Part shown: piece after piece, positions 41,357-50,455 of the stretch | Layout of the letters: each line of letters starts with the position of its first letter | Numbering within the stretch: the stretch's first letter is position 1 | Assembly: GCF_003034915.1 (NCBI RefSeq) | Contig: NZ_PZJX01000041.1 | Location: forward strand, 1 to 55,000 | Length of the DNA stretch: 55,000 nucleotides | From: Mesorhizobium helmanticense | Lineage (GTDB): Bacteria; Pseudomonadota; Alphaproteobacteria; Rhizobiales; Rhizobiaceae | Direction: 5' to 3' | Notes under the pieces: generated by a model | What the model was told of the DNA's origin: nothing | Seen by the model: only the letters and a program-made list of their open reading frames with translations | Databases searched by the model: none | Position numbers and translations under genes: made by a program

Positions 41357-43894
41357 ATGTCCATGGTAAGTCCGGAAACGCTCTCCGCGCCGGCTGTTCG
41401 GCCGGCCGTGGAATGTCGTTCGATAAGGAAGTCTTTTCCGGGCGTCGTTGCCCTCGACGATGTGTCCCTGTCGATAGCACAAGGCGAAATCCACGCTCTC
41501 CTCGGCCAGAACGGGGCCGGCAAGTCGACGCTGGTCAAGATACTGACCGGGGTCTACCAGGCGGACGCCGGACAGATCTTCATCGATGGCAAGGAAGTCC
41601 GTCTGCGCGACGTCCGCGAGGCGGAAGCCAAGGGCATAGCCATCGTTCATCAGGATCAGCAGCTCATCGCCCAGTTCGATGTGGTGAGCAACGCGCTTCT
41701 CGGCATTGAGATCGTGCGACTGGGTGGCCTTCTCGACCGCAAGACCATGCGCCTGCGCGTGCAGGAGGCGCTCGACCGCGTCCAGGCCGAGTTCTCCCCC
41801 AACGCGCTCGTTCGCGACCTGTCCGTGGCGCAGAGAGCCCAGGTGGCGATCGCTGCCGCGCTGCTGCGCAATCCGACGGCCCTCATACTGGACGAGCCGA
41901 CGGCCTCGCTCAGCGACAAGGAAGCCGAACACCTGTTTGAGATCATCCGCTCGCTGCGGGCGCAGGGTGTCACCATCATCTACATTTCCCACTATCTCGA
42001 TGAGGTGCTGGGCCTCGTCGACCGGATTTCCGTGCTGCGCGACGGCAGGCTGGTTGCGACGACGCCCGCCGCCGGGGTCTCGCGCGGCGACATTGTCAAA
42101 ATGATCGTCGGCCGCGAGGTCTCGCAGCTCTATCCCAAGGAGAAAGTGCCGATCGGTTCGCCATTGCTTGAAGTCCGCGGCCTGGCGCAGGGTTCGGCGC
42201 TGCGGGGTGTCGACCTCACGGTTCGCCGCGGCGAAATCCTCGGCATAGCGGGCCTTGTCGGCGCGGGACGCTCGGAACTGGCGCTTACGCTCATGGGGGC
42301 GCTCAAGCGCGACGCAGGCACCGTCAGCATTGACGGCCGCCCGTCCAATCCCGCCGATCCACGCATCGCCAATGAGCAAGGTTTCGCGCTGATCCCGGAA
42401 GATCGCCGGCAGGAAGGCCTTATCGCCGACCTGCCGGTTCGCGAGAACCTCACGCTTTCCAACATCGCGCGCTGGGCGAAGTTCGGGCTGCTCAATCCTC
42501 GCCTGGAAGCGGGAGCCGCGCGCGAGCTTGTCGACCGTCTCGCCATCCAGCCGCCATCCATAAAGACGCTCGCACGAAACCTCTCGGGCGGCAACCAGCA
42601 GAAGGTGGTCGTCGGCCGCTGGCTGACGGGCGACTCCCGGGTCTTCCTGTTCGACGAGCCCACGACCGGCGTGGATGTCGGCTCCAAGATCGAGATCTAC
42701 CGGCAGATGGTGGAATTGGCGCGTTCCGGCGCCGCGGTGATTTTCATCTCTTCGGATTTCGAGGAGATATCGGCCATGTGCGACCGGACCGTGGTGATGC
42801 GCAGGGGGCGCATCAACAAGGTGATCGACGATCAGGCGCAAGCAACGCCGGAGGCCTTGCTTTACTGGGCCTCGGGCAGCGCGGCCCCGGAAACGGCCGA
42901 AGTGGCTACAGCGCAGTCGGCCAGATCGCCGATGCAGACCGCCCTCGACACCATGTTCTCGCGCTGGAGCACGATTGCCGGAATGCTTCTGACGGTCGCG
43001 GTCATCGCCGTCCTTGCCCCGCAGTTCGTCGGCCTGGGAAATATCTTCGATGTGCTGAAGCAGGGAAGCGTTCTGGCCTTTATCGCGCTCGGCCTGACGG
43101 TGGTTCTGATTGCCGGCGGCTTCGATATGTCTGCCGGCGCGGCCAGCCAGTTCGCCGCCAATGTCGCGGCCGGCACGCTGATCGGCGGGTTCGGTTCAGC
43201 CGCGGCCATCGGCCTTGGCGGTTCCCTGGGCCTTCTGATCGGCGTCATCAATGCCGGCCTGATCCTGTTCCTTCGCATTCCCGCTTTCGTCGCCACGCTG
43301 GGCATGATGTTCGTCATCATGGGAGCGACGCTGCTTTACAATGGCGGCCAGGCGCTCACGCTCAGCGATGCGCCGGGCTTCTTCTTTCTGGGACAAGGCT
43401 ATGTCGGGCCCGTTCCTTTCGTCTTTATCCTTCTCGTCGCCTTCACCTTCGTCCTGCACGTCATTCTCAAGGAAACGCGGCTCGGACTGCGCATGTATGC
43501 GGTGGGCCAGAACGCGGCGGCGGCGGCGCTGCGCGGGGTCGGGCTGAAACAATACGCATTCGCTTCTTGCGCGCTCGGCGGGCTGGTGCTGGGCCTGGCT
43601 GGCGTGTTCCTGGCCTCCTACAGCTATGGTGCATCGGCGCTCGCCACCGGGATCGACTTCCTGATCAGCGCGCTCGCCGCGACCTTTCTCGGCAGCACCA
43701 TTTCGCGCGCCGGCGAACTCAACGTGATCGGCACCGTCGTGGCCGCGATCTTCCTGGCCTCCCTGTCCAACGGCCTGATCCTGATCGGCGTATCGAGCCA
43801 GGCGCTGCCCGGGATTCAGGGGATTGTGCTTGTGCTTTCCATTTCGCTCGGCCTGATGCGCAAGCGCTCCATCGGGCAGATCCTGATTTTCTAG
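41357..43894 (+). CDS. Fused sugar ABC transporter: RbsA-type double ATPase plus RbsC-type permease
   Basis: An 845-residue single chain. Residues 1 to about 510 are a double ATPase: domain 1 Walker A 'GQNGAGKST' at 50-58 and Walker B 'ALILDEPTASLSD'; domain 2 'GLVGAGRSEL', signature 'LSGGNQQKVVVGRWL' and 'VFLFDEPTTGVDVG'. The domain-1 signature reads 'LSVAQRAQV', with Ala replacing the usual Gly. A short linker (about 505-528) leads into a complete RbsC-type permease (about 530-845) with 'GLTVVLIAGGFDMSAGAASQ' and 'AALRGVGLKQYAF'. ATPase and permease are normally separate genes; no stop or frameshift separates them here. A second, separate permease follows 12 bases downstream, so the channel is likely a heterodimer. 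Confidence 0.93.
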   Translation: MSMVSPETLSAPAVRPAVECRSIRKSFPGVVALDDVSLSIAQGEIHALLGQNGAGKSTLVKILTGVYQADAGQIFIDGKEVRLRDVREAEAKGIAIVHQDQQLIAQFDVVSNALLGIEIVRLGGLLDRKTMRLRVQEALDRVQAEFSPNALVRDLSVAQRAQVAIAAALLRNPTALILDEPTASLSDKEAEHLFEIIRSLRAQGVTIIYISHYLDEVLGLVDRISVLRDGRLVATTPAAGVSRGDIVKMIVGREVSQLYPKEKVPIGSPLLEVRGLAQGSALRGVDLTVRRGEILGIAGLVGAGRSELALTLMGALKRDAGTVSIDGRPSNPADPRIANEQGFALIPEDRRQEGLIADLPVRENLTLSNIARWAKFGLLNPRLEAGAARELVDRLAIQPPSIKTLARNLSGGNQQKVVVGRWLTGDSRVFLFDEPTTGVDVGSKIEIYRQMVELARSGAAVIFISSDFEEISAMCDRTVVMRRGRINKVIDDQAQATPEALLYWASGSAAPETAEVATAQSARSPMQTALDTMFSRWSTIAGMLLTVAVIAVLAPQFVGLGNIFDVLKQGSVLAFIALGLTVVLIAGGFDMSAGAASQFAANVAAGTLIGGFGSAAAIGLGGSLGLLIGVINAGLILFLRIPAFVATLGMMFVIMGATLLYNGGQALTLSDAPGFFFLGQGYVGPVPFVFILLVAFTFVLHVILKETRLGLRMYAVGQNAAAAALRGVGLKQYAFASCALGGLVLGLAGVFLASYSYGASALATGIDFLISALAATFLGSTISRAGELNVIGTVVAAIFLASLSNGLILIGVSSQALPGIQGIVLVLSISLGLMRKRSIGQILIF

Positions 43895-43906
43895 AGGTCG
43901 GCTCCC

Positions 43907-44893
43907 ATGCAATCCATCGCTGCCGCGAAACGCTCCCCCGACGCCTTCCTGCTCGATCAGCTTCGCGCCTATGGGCCGGTCATCGGCATGCTCGCGGTCC
44001 TGCTGATCTTTGCGGTGCTGAAGCCTTCCTTCCTGAGCGCTGCCAATATCGGCAACGTCCTGCACCAGAGCGTTATCCTCATCATCATGTCGTTTGGTCT
44101 CGCCGTCGTCATGGCGATGCGCGGGGTTGATCTGTCGATCGCGCAGATCGCCGACGGCGCCGGGCTGCTCGCCGCAGTGCTCATGCTGCACAGGGAGCCG
44201 CTTTGGATCGTCATTCTCGTTCCGATCGCGTTCGGACTGATCGCAGGCCTCATCAACGGACTGCTGACGGCCTATGCCGGCATACCCGCGATCATCTCCA
44301 CACTGGGGATGATGTTCGTGATCCGCTCCGGCGAACTGCTGATGACCAACGGGGCCGAGCCCCAGATCCTGTTCACGCTGCCAAGGGGGCTTACCCGCGA
44401 TTTCCTGTTCATCGGCCAAGGCTCGATCGGGCCGGTGTCGGCGCTGGTCATGCTTGGCCTCGTGGTGTTCGTCCTGATGATGATCGTCACCAACCTGACG
44501 ACATTCGCGCGCCGCGCCAGGGCGGTCGGAGGCAATTCGCGCGCGGCCTACCTTGCCGGCGTCAATGTCCGCGCGGTGTTCGCGGGCGGCTTCGTCCTTG
44601 CCGGCCTGCTGTCCAGCATCGCCGGAGTGGCGCTTGTTGCGCGCACCAGCATTGCCGTGCCCCGAGGCGCCGAGCCCTACCTGCTCGACGCCTTCGCCGC
44701 TGTCTATCTCGGCACCCTCCTGTCGCGGCGCGCCGAGATAACCATCTGGGGCACGCTGCTGGGCGGTCTGTTCATCACCTTTCTCGGCAACGGCCTGACC
44801 TTGCTCGGCCTCGGCGCGCCCTACCGCTATGCCCTCAATGGCGGGTTCATCCTGCTGGCCATGGCCATCGGCGCCCTGAAGCGCAATCAATAA
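43907..44893 (+). CDS. Sugar ABC transporter permease, RbsC type (partner of the fused protein)
   Basis: A 328-residue membrane protein. It has the family stretch 'GLAVVMAMRGVDLSIAQIAD', the loop 'NSRAAYLAGVNVRAVFAGG' and the C-terminal 'YLGTLLSRRAEITIWGTLLG'. It differs clearly from the permease half of the fused protein, so the two probably form a heterodimer. It starts 12 bases after the fused gene and ends 11 bases before the amidohydrolase gene. Confidence 0.93.
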   Translation: MQSIAAAKRSPDAFLLDQLRAYGPVIGMLAVLLIFAVLKPSFLSAANIGNVLHQSVILIIMSFGLAVVMAMRGVDLSIAQIADGAGLLAAVLMLHREPLWIVILVPIAFGLIAGLINGLLTAYAGIPAIISTLGMMFVIRSGELLMTNGAEPQILFTLPRGLTRDFLFIGQGSIGPVSALVMLGLVVFVLMMIVTNLTTFARRARAVGGNSRAAYLAGVNVRAVFAGGFVLAGLLSSIAGVALVARTSIAVPRGAEPYLLDAFAAVYLGTLLSRRAEITIWGTLLGGLFITFLGNGLTLLGLGAPYRYALNGGFILLAMAIGALKRNQ

Positions 44894-44904
44894 GGGAGAT
44901 CATC

Positions 44905-45624
44905 ATGAGCCTCATCATCGACGCCCACAACCATCTCGGCGACCGTCCAGGCGCCCGCCAGACCGGTGCGGAACTGGTCGCCAAGCTTGACGCCGCCGGT
45001 GTCGACAAGGCGGTCGTATTTCCGTTCGTGGAGGGCAACTTCACCAATGATTTCGTCAAGGACGCCTATGACCAGTTCCCGGACCGGCTGATCCCCTATT
45101 GCGCGGTCAACCCCTGGGAACGCGACGCGGCCGACACTGTGCGCCATTGCATTACGCAGTGGGGTTTCAAGGGGCTGAAGCTTCATCCCACCATAAACGG
45201 ATTTCACCTCGCCGATCCCGAGCTGGTCGACCCGCTGTTCAAGGTCGCGGACGAACTGGGATTTCCAATCATCGTTCATGGCGCAAGCGACCTTTTCAAT
45301 AGCCCGCCGGAGTTCGCGATGATGGCGGCCCGTTTCCCCCGCGTACCGCTGATGATGGCCCATATGGGCTTCTTCTGGGCCGTTGATCAGGCTATTTCCT
45401 TTGCCAGCCAGTTCGAGAATCTTTATCTGGAGACGTCCAGAGCGCCGATTTTCGAGATCCAGACAGCAGTCAAGAGACTAGGTCCCCACAAAGTCATTTG
45501 GGGGACGGATTCTCCATTCGTGGACTACGAGTTCGAGTTCAAGAAGATGGAGCGCTCGACACAGGACCGAGAGGGCTACGCATCGATTGTTGGCGGAAAT
45601 ATCGCTCGTCTGCTCAAGCTCTGA
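44905..45624 (+). CDS. Amidohydrolase-family metal-dependent hydrolase (amidohydro_2 type)
   Basis: A 239-residue TIM-barrel hydrolase. I set the start at the ATG at 44905, preceded by AAGGGAGA, because the product then begins 'MSLIIDAHNHLGD' with the D-x-H-x-H metal motif at residues 6-10. Further ligand positions are His in 'GLKLHPT', 'PIIVHGASD' and 'MMAHMGFF', and Asp in 'IWGTDSPF'. It resembles the lactonase/decarboxylase branch of the superfamily, which hydrolyses lactones or small carboxylic compounds. Being in the transporter operon, it likely acts first on the imported compound. Confidence 0.85.
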   Translation: MSLIIDAHNHLGDRPGARQTGAELVAKLDAAGVDKAVVFPFVEGNFTNDFVKDAYDQFPDRLIPYCAVNPWERDAADTVRHCITQWGFKGLKLHPTINGFHLADPELVDPLFKVADELGFPIIVHGASDLFNSPPEFAMMAARFPRVPLMMAHMGFFWAVDQAISFASQFENLYLETSRAPIFEIQTAVKRLGPHKVIWGTDSPFVDYEFEFKKMERSTQDREGYASIVGGNIARLLKL

Positions 45625-45671
45625 CGCCAGGCTTGCATGAGGTAGGCTGACATGATTTCGAAGGTGTTTTC

Positions 45672-46643
45672 TTGACGACGATGATCGAGCGTTCGGATCC
45701 GGCTGGAGAGCGCCGGCTGGATCTCGCCGCGCGCGCGGCCTGGCTCTACTATTTCAAAAGCCGGACGCAGGAGCAGATTGCGACCGAGCTCAACATTTCC
45801 CGCCAGATCGTGCAGCGATTGATCGCGCTCGCCAACTCCGAGCGGCTGATCCGGTTTCAACTCATACATCCCCTGGCGGAGTCGATCGAACTGGCCGACC
45901 GGCTAAGGGATCGTTTCGAGCTGATCTATTGCGACGTGTGCCTGAGCGAGAGCGGCAGCAGCGAGGATATTCCTTCCGTCGCCACGCAGGCCACCTTCTA
46001 TCTGGAGAACATCATCCAGCAGAAGGCTCCCCTGACCATCGGCATGGGGAGTGGCGGCGCGATGCGCGAAGTCTCACGCCGCCTGCCGCCCATGGACAGG
46101 CCCCAGCATCATTGTGTCTCGCTGATGGGTAACCTGACGCGCGACGGCCGTGCGACGCATTACGATGTCGTCACGCGATTGGCCGAACGCCTCAATGCCC
46201 AGTGCTATCCGCTCCCCGTGCCTGTCGTCACCAATACGATCGAGGAGCGGGAGGTGCTGCAGGCCCAGCCGGGCTATGGTGTCCTGCGCTCGCTCGTGGA
46301 AGAGGCCACCTTGCTCATCATGGGCATAGGCTTTTGGGGACCCCAGGCAACGCTCTATCGCGACGGCTTCATTACTGCGGCCGAAACCGCCCAGGCGATG
46401 GACGCCGGCGGGGTCGGCGAACTGCTCGGCTGCGCCATATCGGCCGACGGTGAAATCGTCGACGCGGCCTATCACGACCGACTGACCTCCTTCGTCAGGA
46501 CGCAACCGGCGGATCGGCCCACCACCATTGTGGCCTCCGGCGTCTATCGGGCGCCGGCGATACGCGCCGCCCTCAAGGGCCGACTGGCAAATTCGCTGAT
46601 AACGGATGAGAACACAGCGAGACTTGTGCTGTCCATGGATTGA
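45672..46643 (+). CDS. SorC-family (sugar-binding) transcriptional regulator
   Basis: A 323-residue regulator. The N-terminal helix-turn-helix is 'SRTQEQIATELNISRQIVQR' and the C-terminal sugar-binding domain has 'APLTIGMGSGGAMREVSRRL' and 'LLIMGIGFWGPQATLYRDGF', the SorC/DeoR-effector signature. GAAGGTG at 45660-45666 favours the TTG at 45672; the ATG at 45681 is an alternative start. It is the last gene of the fused-ABC operon and probably controls it through the palindromes upstream of 40253. Confidence 0.9.
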   Translation: MTTMIERSDPAGERRLDLAARAAWLYYFKSRTQEQIATELNISRQIVQRLIALANSERLIRFQLIHPLAESIELADRLRDRFELIYCDVCLSESGSSEDIPSVATQATFYLENIIQQKAPLTIGMGSGGAMREVSRRLPPMDRPQHHCVSLMGNLTRDGRATHYDVVTRLAERLNAQCYPLPVPVVTNTIEEREVLQAQPGYGVLRSLVEEATLLIMGIGFWGPQATLYRDGFITAAETAQAMDAGGVGELLGCAISADGEIVDAAYHDRLTSFVRTQPADRPTTIVASGVYRAPAIRAALKGRLANSLITDENTARLVLSMD

Positions 46644-46888
46644 ATTGCAAGCACGCCAGAGCTTGGAGTGATCGCTAACCGTCAGGCTAAGTGTGCGGAT
46701 CCCTTCGTCACCGGAGGCGCCGGGGCAACTTCTGCTCACGCCTCCAACAGCCGCAACGCAGGAATGAGGCGCAATGCGCTCCGTCGGGTCGGCCGAAACG
46801 GACCGCTCAGCGCCGATTGTGGTGAAACAGTGTAGCCTGACCCGGTCTTAAGCACTGATTCAGTTGAGCCGATGACGGGCGACGGATC

Positions 46889-47035
46889 GTGGTACAGGAA
46901 GCGCTATTCAACGAGTTCAGCATCGAACGTCACGTGCCATCGGACCACCTGCTTCGCAGAGCCGTTCATCACCTTGTTCGATCGCATGGAAGAAATCGAC
47001 AACCCAGATACGATCGCAAATCCACGGCGATTTGA
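46889..47035 (+). pseudogene. Transposase N-terminal remnant (IS1182/IS5-like)
   Basis: A 48-codon stretch translating to 'VVQEALFNEFSIERHVPSDH' followed by 'LLRRAVHHLVR'. This matches the conserved N-terminus of IS1182/IS5-like transposases, typically ending in a 'ERHVPxDHLLR' motif. After about 30 residues the reading loses similarity and a stop ends it at 47033. The catalytic domain is missing. The rest of the 500-bp gap (46644-47143) shows no gene. Confidence 0.6.
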
Positions 47036-47143
47036 CTGCCAGTAACATCTGCGTAACCATTAGAGCGGACTGTTCACAACCATTCATCTTATCAACCGTT
47101 TACTGATGCGGCAGCTCAAAAATAATAATAAACGGAGCCTTCT

Positions 47144-49264
47144 ATGTTCAATTTATCATCCGTTCGCGCTCGTTTGATTTCGTATTATCTGCTTTCGGTC
47201 GCAATTCTGATAGGTGTCAGTTCGTACGCGCTTGTTCAAATGCTGGCACTCGATCGCCTGACGGAGACGCTTGACCGCAAGTGGGTCGTGGGCACCCGGC
47301 TTCTTGGAGAAATGGCGGATCTCCTCTCCGAGACCCGTCTGGCGGAAACGCGCCTGGCACTCGCGACGGACCAAGACCAGACCGACCGCGCATTGGCCGC
47401 TGCCGACGGATACATTGTGTCGATTGGCTATCAAAGGACAGCCTATGGCCTTTTGGACAAGACCCAGGAGGAACTAGGCCTCCTGGCAATCTTCGATCGT
47501 GAGTGGAGCACATGGGCGGCCGAACATCGCGCATGGGCAGCACTATCTCATGACCCTAGGCTCGCAATGTCGCCGGCCTTTCAACTCCGCGCACATGCTC
47601 TCTATGAGATCGTTGATGACACCGTGGACACCCTCAGTACAATCAATGCCGCAGGGGCAGCCGAAGCCGGCGCGCGCGCCGACAATATCGTCGATACCTC
47701 GGGCACGATCTTCGCGATCGTCGTAGCATGTGCCCTCGTCCTGGCGAGCTGGGTGACCTGGGTCATTCACGCCGGGATCTCCCGGCCGCTTGCCTCAATC
47801 ACCAAGGCCTTGTCCGAACTTGCCGCCGGAAATCGCGATGTCGTCATCCCGCAAGTCGACCGGCACGATGAGATCGGCAGCATGGCTCTGGCCTTTGAGG
47901 TTTTCCGAAACAACGCCGTAGCGCTGGAGGAATCCCAAGCACTTGCCGAGACACTGGCTCGCTACGATGCGCTTACCGGCTTGGCAAACCGGCGCGTGTT
48001 GTCGGATGAACTCAACAAGGCCCTCAGCCGCGTCGAACGCGGCGATGCATCCTTTGCCGTGCTGTTGATTGATCTGGACCGGTTCAAGCCCGTCAACGAT
48101 ATTCATGGGCACAGTGCCGGCGACTTCGTGCTGGGCGAAATCACCACCCGCCTGAAAGCGGTTGTGCGCAAGAATGACACGCTTGCTCGCATCGGCGGGG
48201 ATGAGTTTGCAATTATCTGCGAGCTTGACGTCGACGGGCGAGACCTAACCAAGACGCCCATCGCCTTGGCGGAGCGCATCATTTCGGCGATCTCGGCGCC
48301 GATCACTATTGCCGCAAGGATTGTTGAGGTCGGCGCGAGTGTCGGAATCGCGCTCTGTCCTGCGGACGGAATGAATGGGGACGCGCTCATGCATGCGGCC
48401 GACATCGCCATGTATCGCGCGAAGCAGGCAGGCCGCGGAACCTTCCGCTTCTATGAAGAGAGCATGGACACGGAACTGAAGGCGCTGGCAGCGTTGGAGG
48501 CCGATATCCAGCGTGCCGTGGCGGCCAATGAGATCGAGCCGCACTATCAGCCGTTGATCGAGCTATCCGACGGACGCTTGCTCGGATTTGAAATCCTCGC
48601 TCGATGGCATCATCCGGAAAAGGGCATGATCGCGCCCGATGTGTTCATCCCCATCATCGAGCGCCTCGGGCTGATGTCGGAATTCAGTCTTGCCATGCTG
48701 CGGCGAGCTTGCATCGATGCGAAGGAGTGGCCGGCCGATCTCAGGCTCTCACTCAACGTCTCTCCGCGTGAACTGTCAGATCTGCTTTTCCCGATACGTC
48801 TGCTTGCCGTGCTTTCTGAACAAGGCTTCACACCGAATCGGCTTGAGATTGAAATCACGGAGAACGCTCTCGTTGCGGACCTGGAGACGGCGAAGACGAT
48901 TCTTCAGTCGCTACAGAATGTCGGTATCAAGATCGCGCTCGACGATTTCGGCACTGGCTACTCCAGCCTCTATCACCTGCGCGAACTTAAGCTCGACAAG
49001 ATCAAGATTGATCGCAGCTTCATCCAATCAATGAAGGACAATCCTGAAAGCGCAAAGATCGTGTACGGCATCCTTGGCTTGGCTAAGAGCCTCGCCCTCC
49101 CCACCACCGCCGAAGGGATTGAAGATTCCGAAATCCTGGATCGCTTGAACAAGGCCGGCTGCGAGATCGGTCAGGGTTACCATTTCGGCAAAGCAATGCC
49201 CGCCATAGAGGCCTCACAATTCGTTTGCAAATCCCGCGGTAAAGCAAAGCTGCTGGTCGCCTGA
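47144..49264 (+). CDS. Membrane-bound GGDEF-EAL protein (diguanylate cyclase/c-di-GMP phosphodiesterase)
   Basis: A 706-residue c-di-GMP enzyme. Two membrane segments (about 11-32 and 188-208) enclose a periplasmic helical sensor region, followed by a HAMP segment (about 209-262). The cyclase domain (about 275-440) has an intact GGDEF at 351-355 and an RxxD inhibitory site at 342-345 ('RKND'). The EAL domain (about 450-700) has 'EIL' at 483-485 in place of EAL, but the catalytic residues are present: E483, N538, E573, D600-D601 ('LDDFGTGYSS'), K621 and E657. Both activities are therefore possible. It stands alone between decayed segments and has an A-rich leader with ACGGAG as ribosome site. 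Confidence 0.93.
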   Translation: MFNLSSVRARLISYYLLSVAILIGVSSYALVQMLALDRLTETLDRKWVVGTRLLGEMADLLSETRLAETRLALATDQDQTDRALAAADGYIVSIGYQRTAYGLLDKTQEELGLLAIFDREWSTWAAEHRAWAALSHDPRLAMSPAFQLRAHALYEIVDDTVDTLSTINAAGAAEAGARADNIVDTSGTIFAIVVACALVLASWVTWVIHAGISRPLASITKALSELAAGNRDVVIPQVDRHDEIGSMALAFEVFRNNAVALEESQALAETLARYDALTGLANRRVLSDELNKALSRVERGDASFAVLLIDLDRFKPVNDIHGHSAGDFVLGEITTRLKAVVRKNDTLARIGGDEFAIICELDVDGRDLTKTPIALAERIISAISAPITIAARIVEVGASVGIALCPADGMNGDALMHAADIAMYRAKQAGRGTFRFYEESMDTELKALAALEADIQRAVAANEIEPHYQPLIELSDGRLLGFEILARWHHPEKGMIAPDVFIPIIERLGLMSEFSLAMLRRACIDAKEWPADLRLSLNVSPRELSDLLFPIRLLAVLSEQGFTPNRLEIEITENALVADLETAKTILQSLQNVGIKIALDDFGTGYSSLYHLRELKLDKIKIDRSFIQSMKDNPESAKIVYGILGLAKSLALPTTAEGIEDSEILDRLNKAGCEIGQGYHFGKAMPAIEASQFVCKSRGKAKLLVA

Positions 49265-49422
49265 CAGGTTCGGAGCGCTAGAAGCCCGCACCTGCCTTTA
49301 CAGTCGAGAGCAGATCGTTGCACGCCATGGCCGCGGCGAGACGGCGTGACCTTGCCCCCAGCTTAGAAGACTAGCAGCTTTTCTTGGTTGCCTGACGGCT
49401 GGAAGGAGGGCGCGAAGAGGAC

Positions 49423-49704
49423 TCACGCCTGGGCGATCATTGCTATCGAGACTTTCATATCCGGAATGCGGGCCGGCATCTTCGCCCCCTGTCGGGCGGG
49501 TGGGTCGCTGGGAAACCACTTAAGCCACTCCTCATTGGCACCCGCGAAGTCTTCCTCGTCAGCTACAATCAGCGTTGCACTGACCGCCTTTTCCAAACTG
49601 CTACCCGCAGCCTCCAGAATAGCGGAGATGTTGCGAAGGCATTGTGCGACCTGGGCCTGAACCGGACCCTTCACGAGTTGCCCAGTCGACGGATCATTAC
49701 CAGT
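49423..49704 (-). pseudogene. Truncated RidA/YjgF-family protein
   Basis: Reading leftward from 49704 the frame gives 'TGNDPSTGQLVKGPVQAQVA', then 'LRNISAILEAAGSSLEKAV', the middle and C-terminal part of a RidA protein (enamine/imine deaminase; family length about 125). A TAG at 49705-49707 closes the frame upstream, and the N-terminal 30 or so residues, including the conserved opening strands, cannot be found. The C-terminal end is intact at 49423. A shortened product from the GTG at 49674 is possible but would lack half of the fold. Confidence 0.65.
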
Positions 49705-49820
49705 CTAAGTTTTCCAAGGGCAGTTATTTCAACAGTTTCATCCGCGACCGCTTTCGGCACGACTGGATCAAACAGGGATAGCCTGTGAATCGTGCTCGAT
49801 CGAGAATTACCCTTAGTCCG

Positions 49821-50340
49821 CTACAGGTCCTTTTCCGCAAGCTTGCGGAATCCGTCTGGACCGATCGCGGGCCATCAAGCGACGTAGCCGCACAGCCCAT
49901 CGCGTCACGTCCATAACGGTCGGGAATAGCGTCTATGAGGCGACCAGAGGTTCAGCGGGCAACGCCTTTTCCGGCACCAGGTCTGCGGTTTTCGTTGGGA
50001 GGCCGAACGGCAGATCGCGTTGGATCTCCGGCTGCTTTTTCAGATGCGAAACCGACAACGCCAATAGCGTGATTGTCCGCTCTCCGGCATAGCCGGCAAG
50101 TGCGGCGCGCACCAGTTACTCGGCGATCTCAGCGAGCATCATCGTGGCTGAAATCGGCGCATCCATCGTCGTCGATCTGGTGACGGCCCGAATGTCTGCG
50201 AACCGGACTCTCACCGTGACCGTGCTACCAGCGAGAGATTTCGCGCGCAGGCGACGCAACGCGGTCGGCGAGATGGAGCAGCGTCGGGTTGAACACGCTT
50301 TCGACTGCCGGCTTACGGCCAAGCGCAGACTGTGCTCCGG
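49821..50340 (-). pseudogene. DNA polymerase IV (DinB-like) C-terminal remnant
   Basis: Fragments in several frames line up with the little-finger domain of rhizobial Pol IV proteins. In order they are 'GAQSALGRKPAVESVFNPTL' (from 50338), a frameshift near 50255, then 'SLAGSTVTVRVRFADIRAVT' and 'MDAPISATMMLAEIAE', an in-frame TAA at 50116-50118, then 'LVRAALAGYAGERTITLLAL', further frameshifts, and the terminal 'DGFRKLAEKDL' ending at the TAG at 49821-49823. The order is that of an intact gene, so this is a decayed copy in place and not a mosaic. The palm and finger domains are absent. Evidence is pattern recognition; a tblastn search against rhizobial DinB would settle it. Confidence 0.7.
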
Positions 50341-50455
50341 CAGACCGTGCGCGGCTCCCAAAGATCCGAAAAAAATTTGTCGCTCGACTGTCGGCGAAAC
50401 CAATCCTCGTTCGTCCTAGGAAGCACGCAAGCCTAAGATTCGTAACGGAGCACAA

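Noticed and set aside
43196..44890. A 564-codon open frame on the minus strand
   Set aside because: It is antisense to the fused transporter and second permease, with His/Gln/Glu-rich composition mirroring membrane-helix codons.
50144..50419. A 91-codon plus-strand open frame
   Set aside because: The opposite strand carries ordered DNA polymerase IV fragments, so the plus frame is their shadow.
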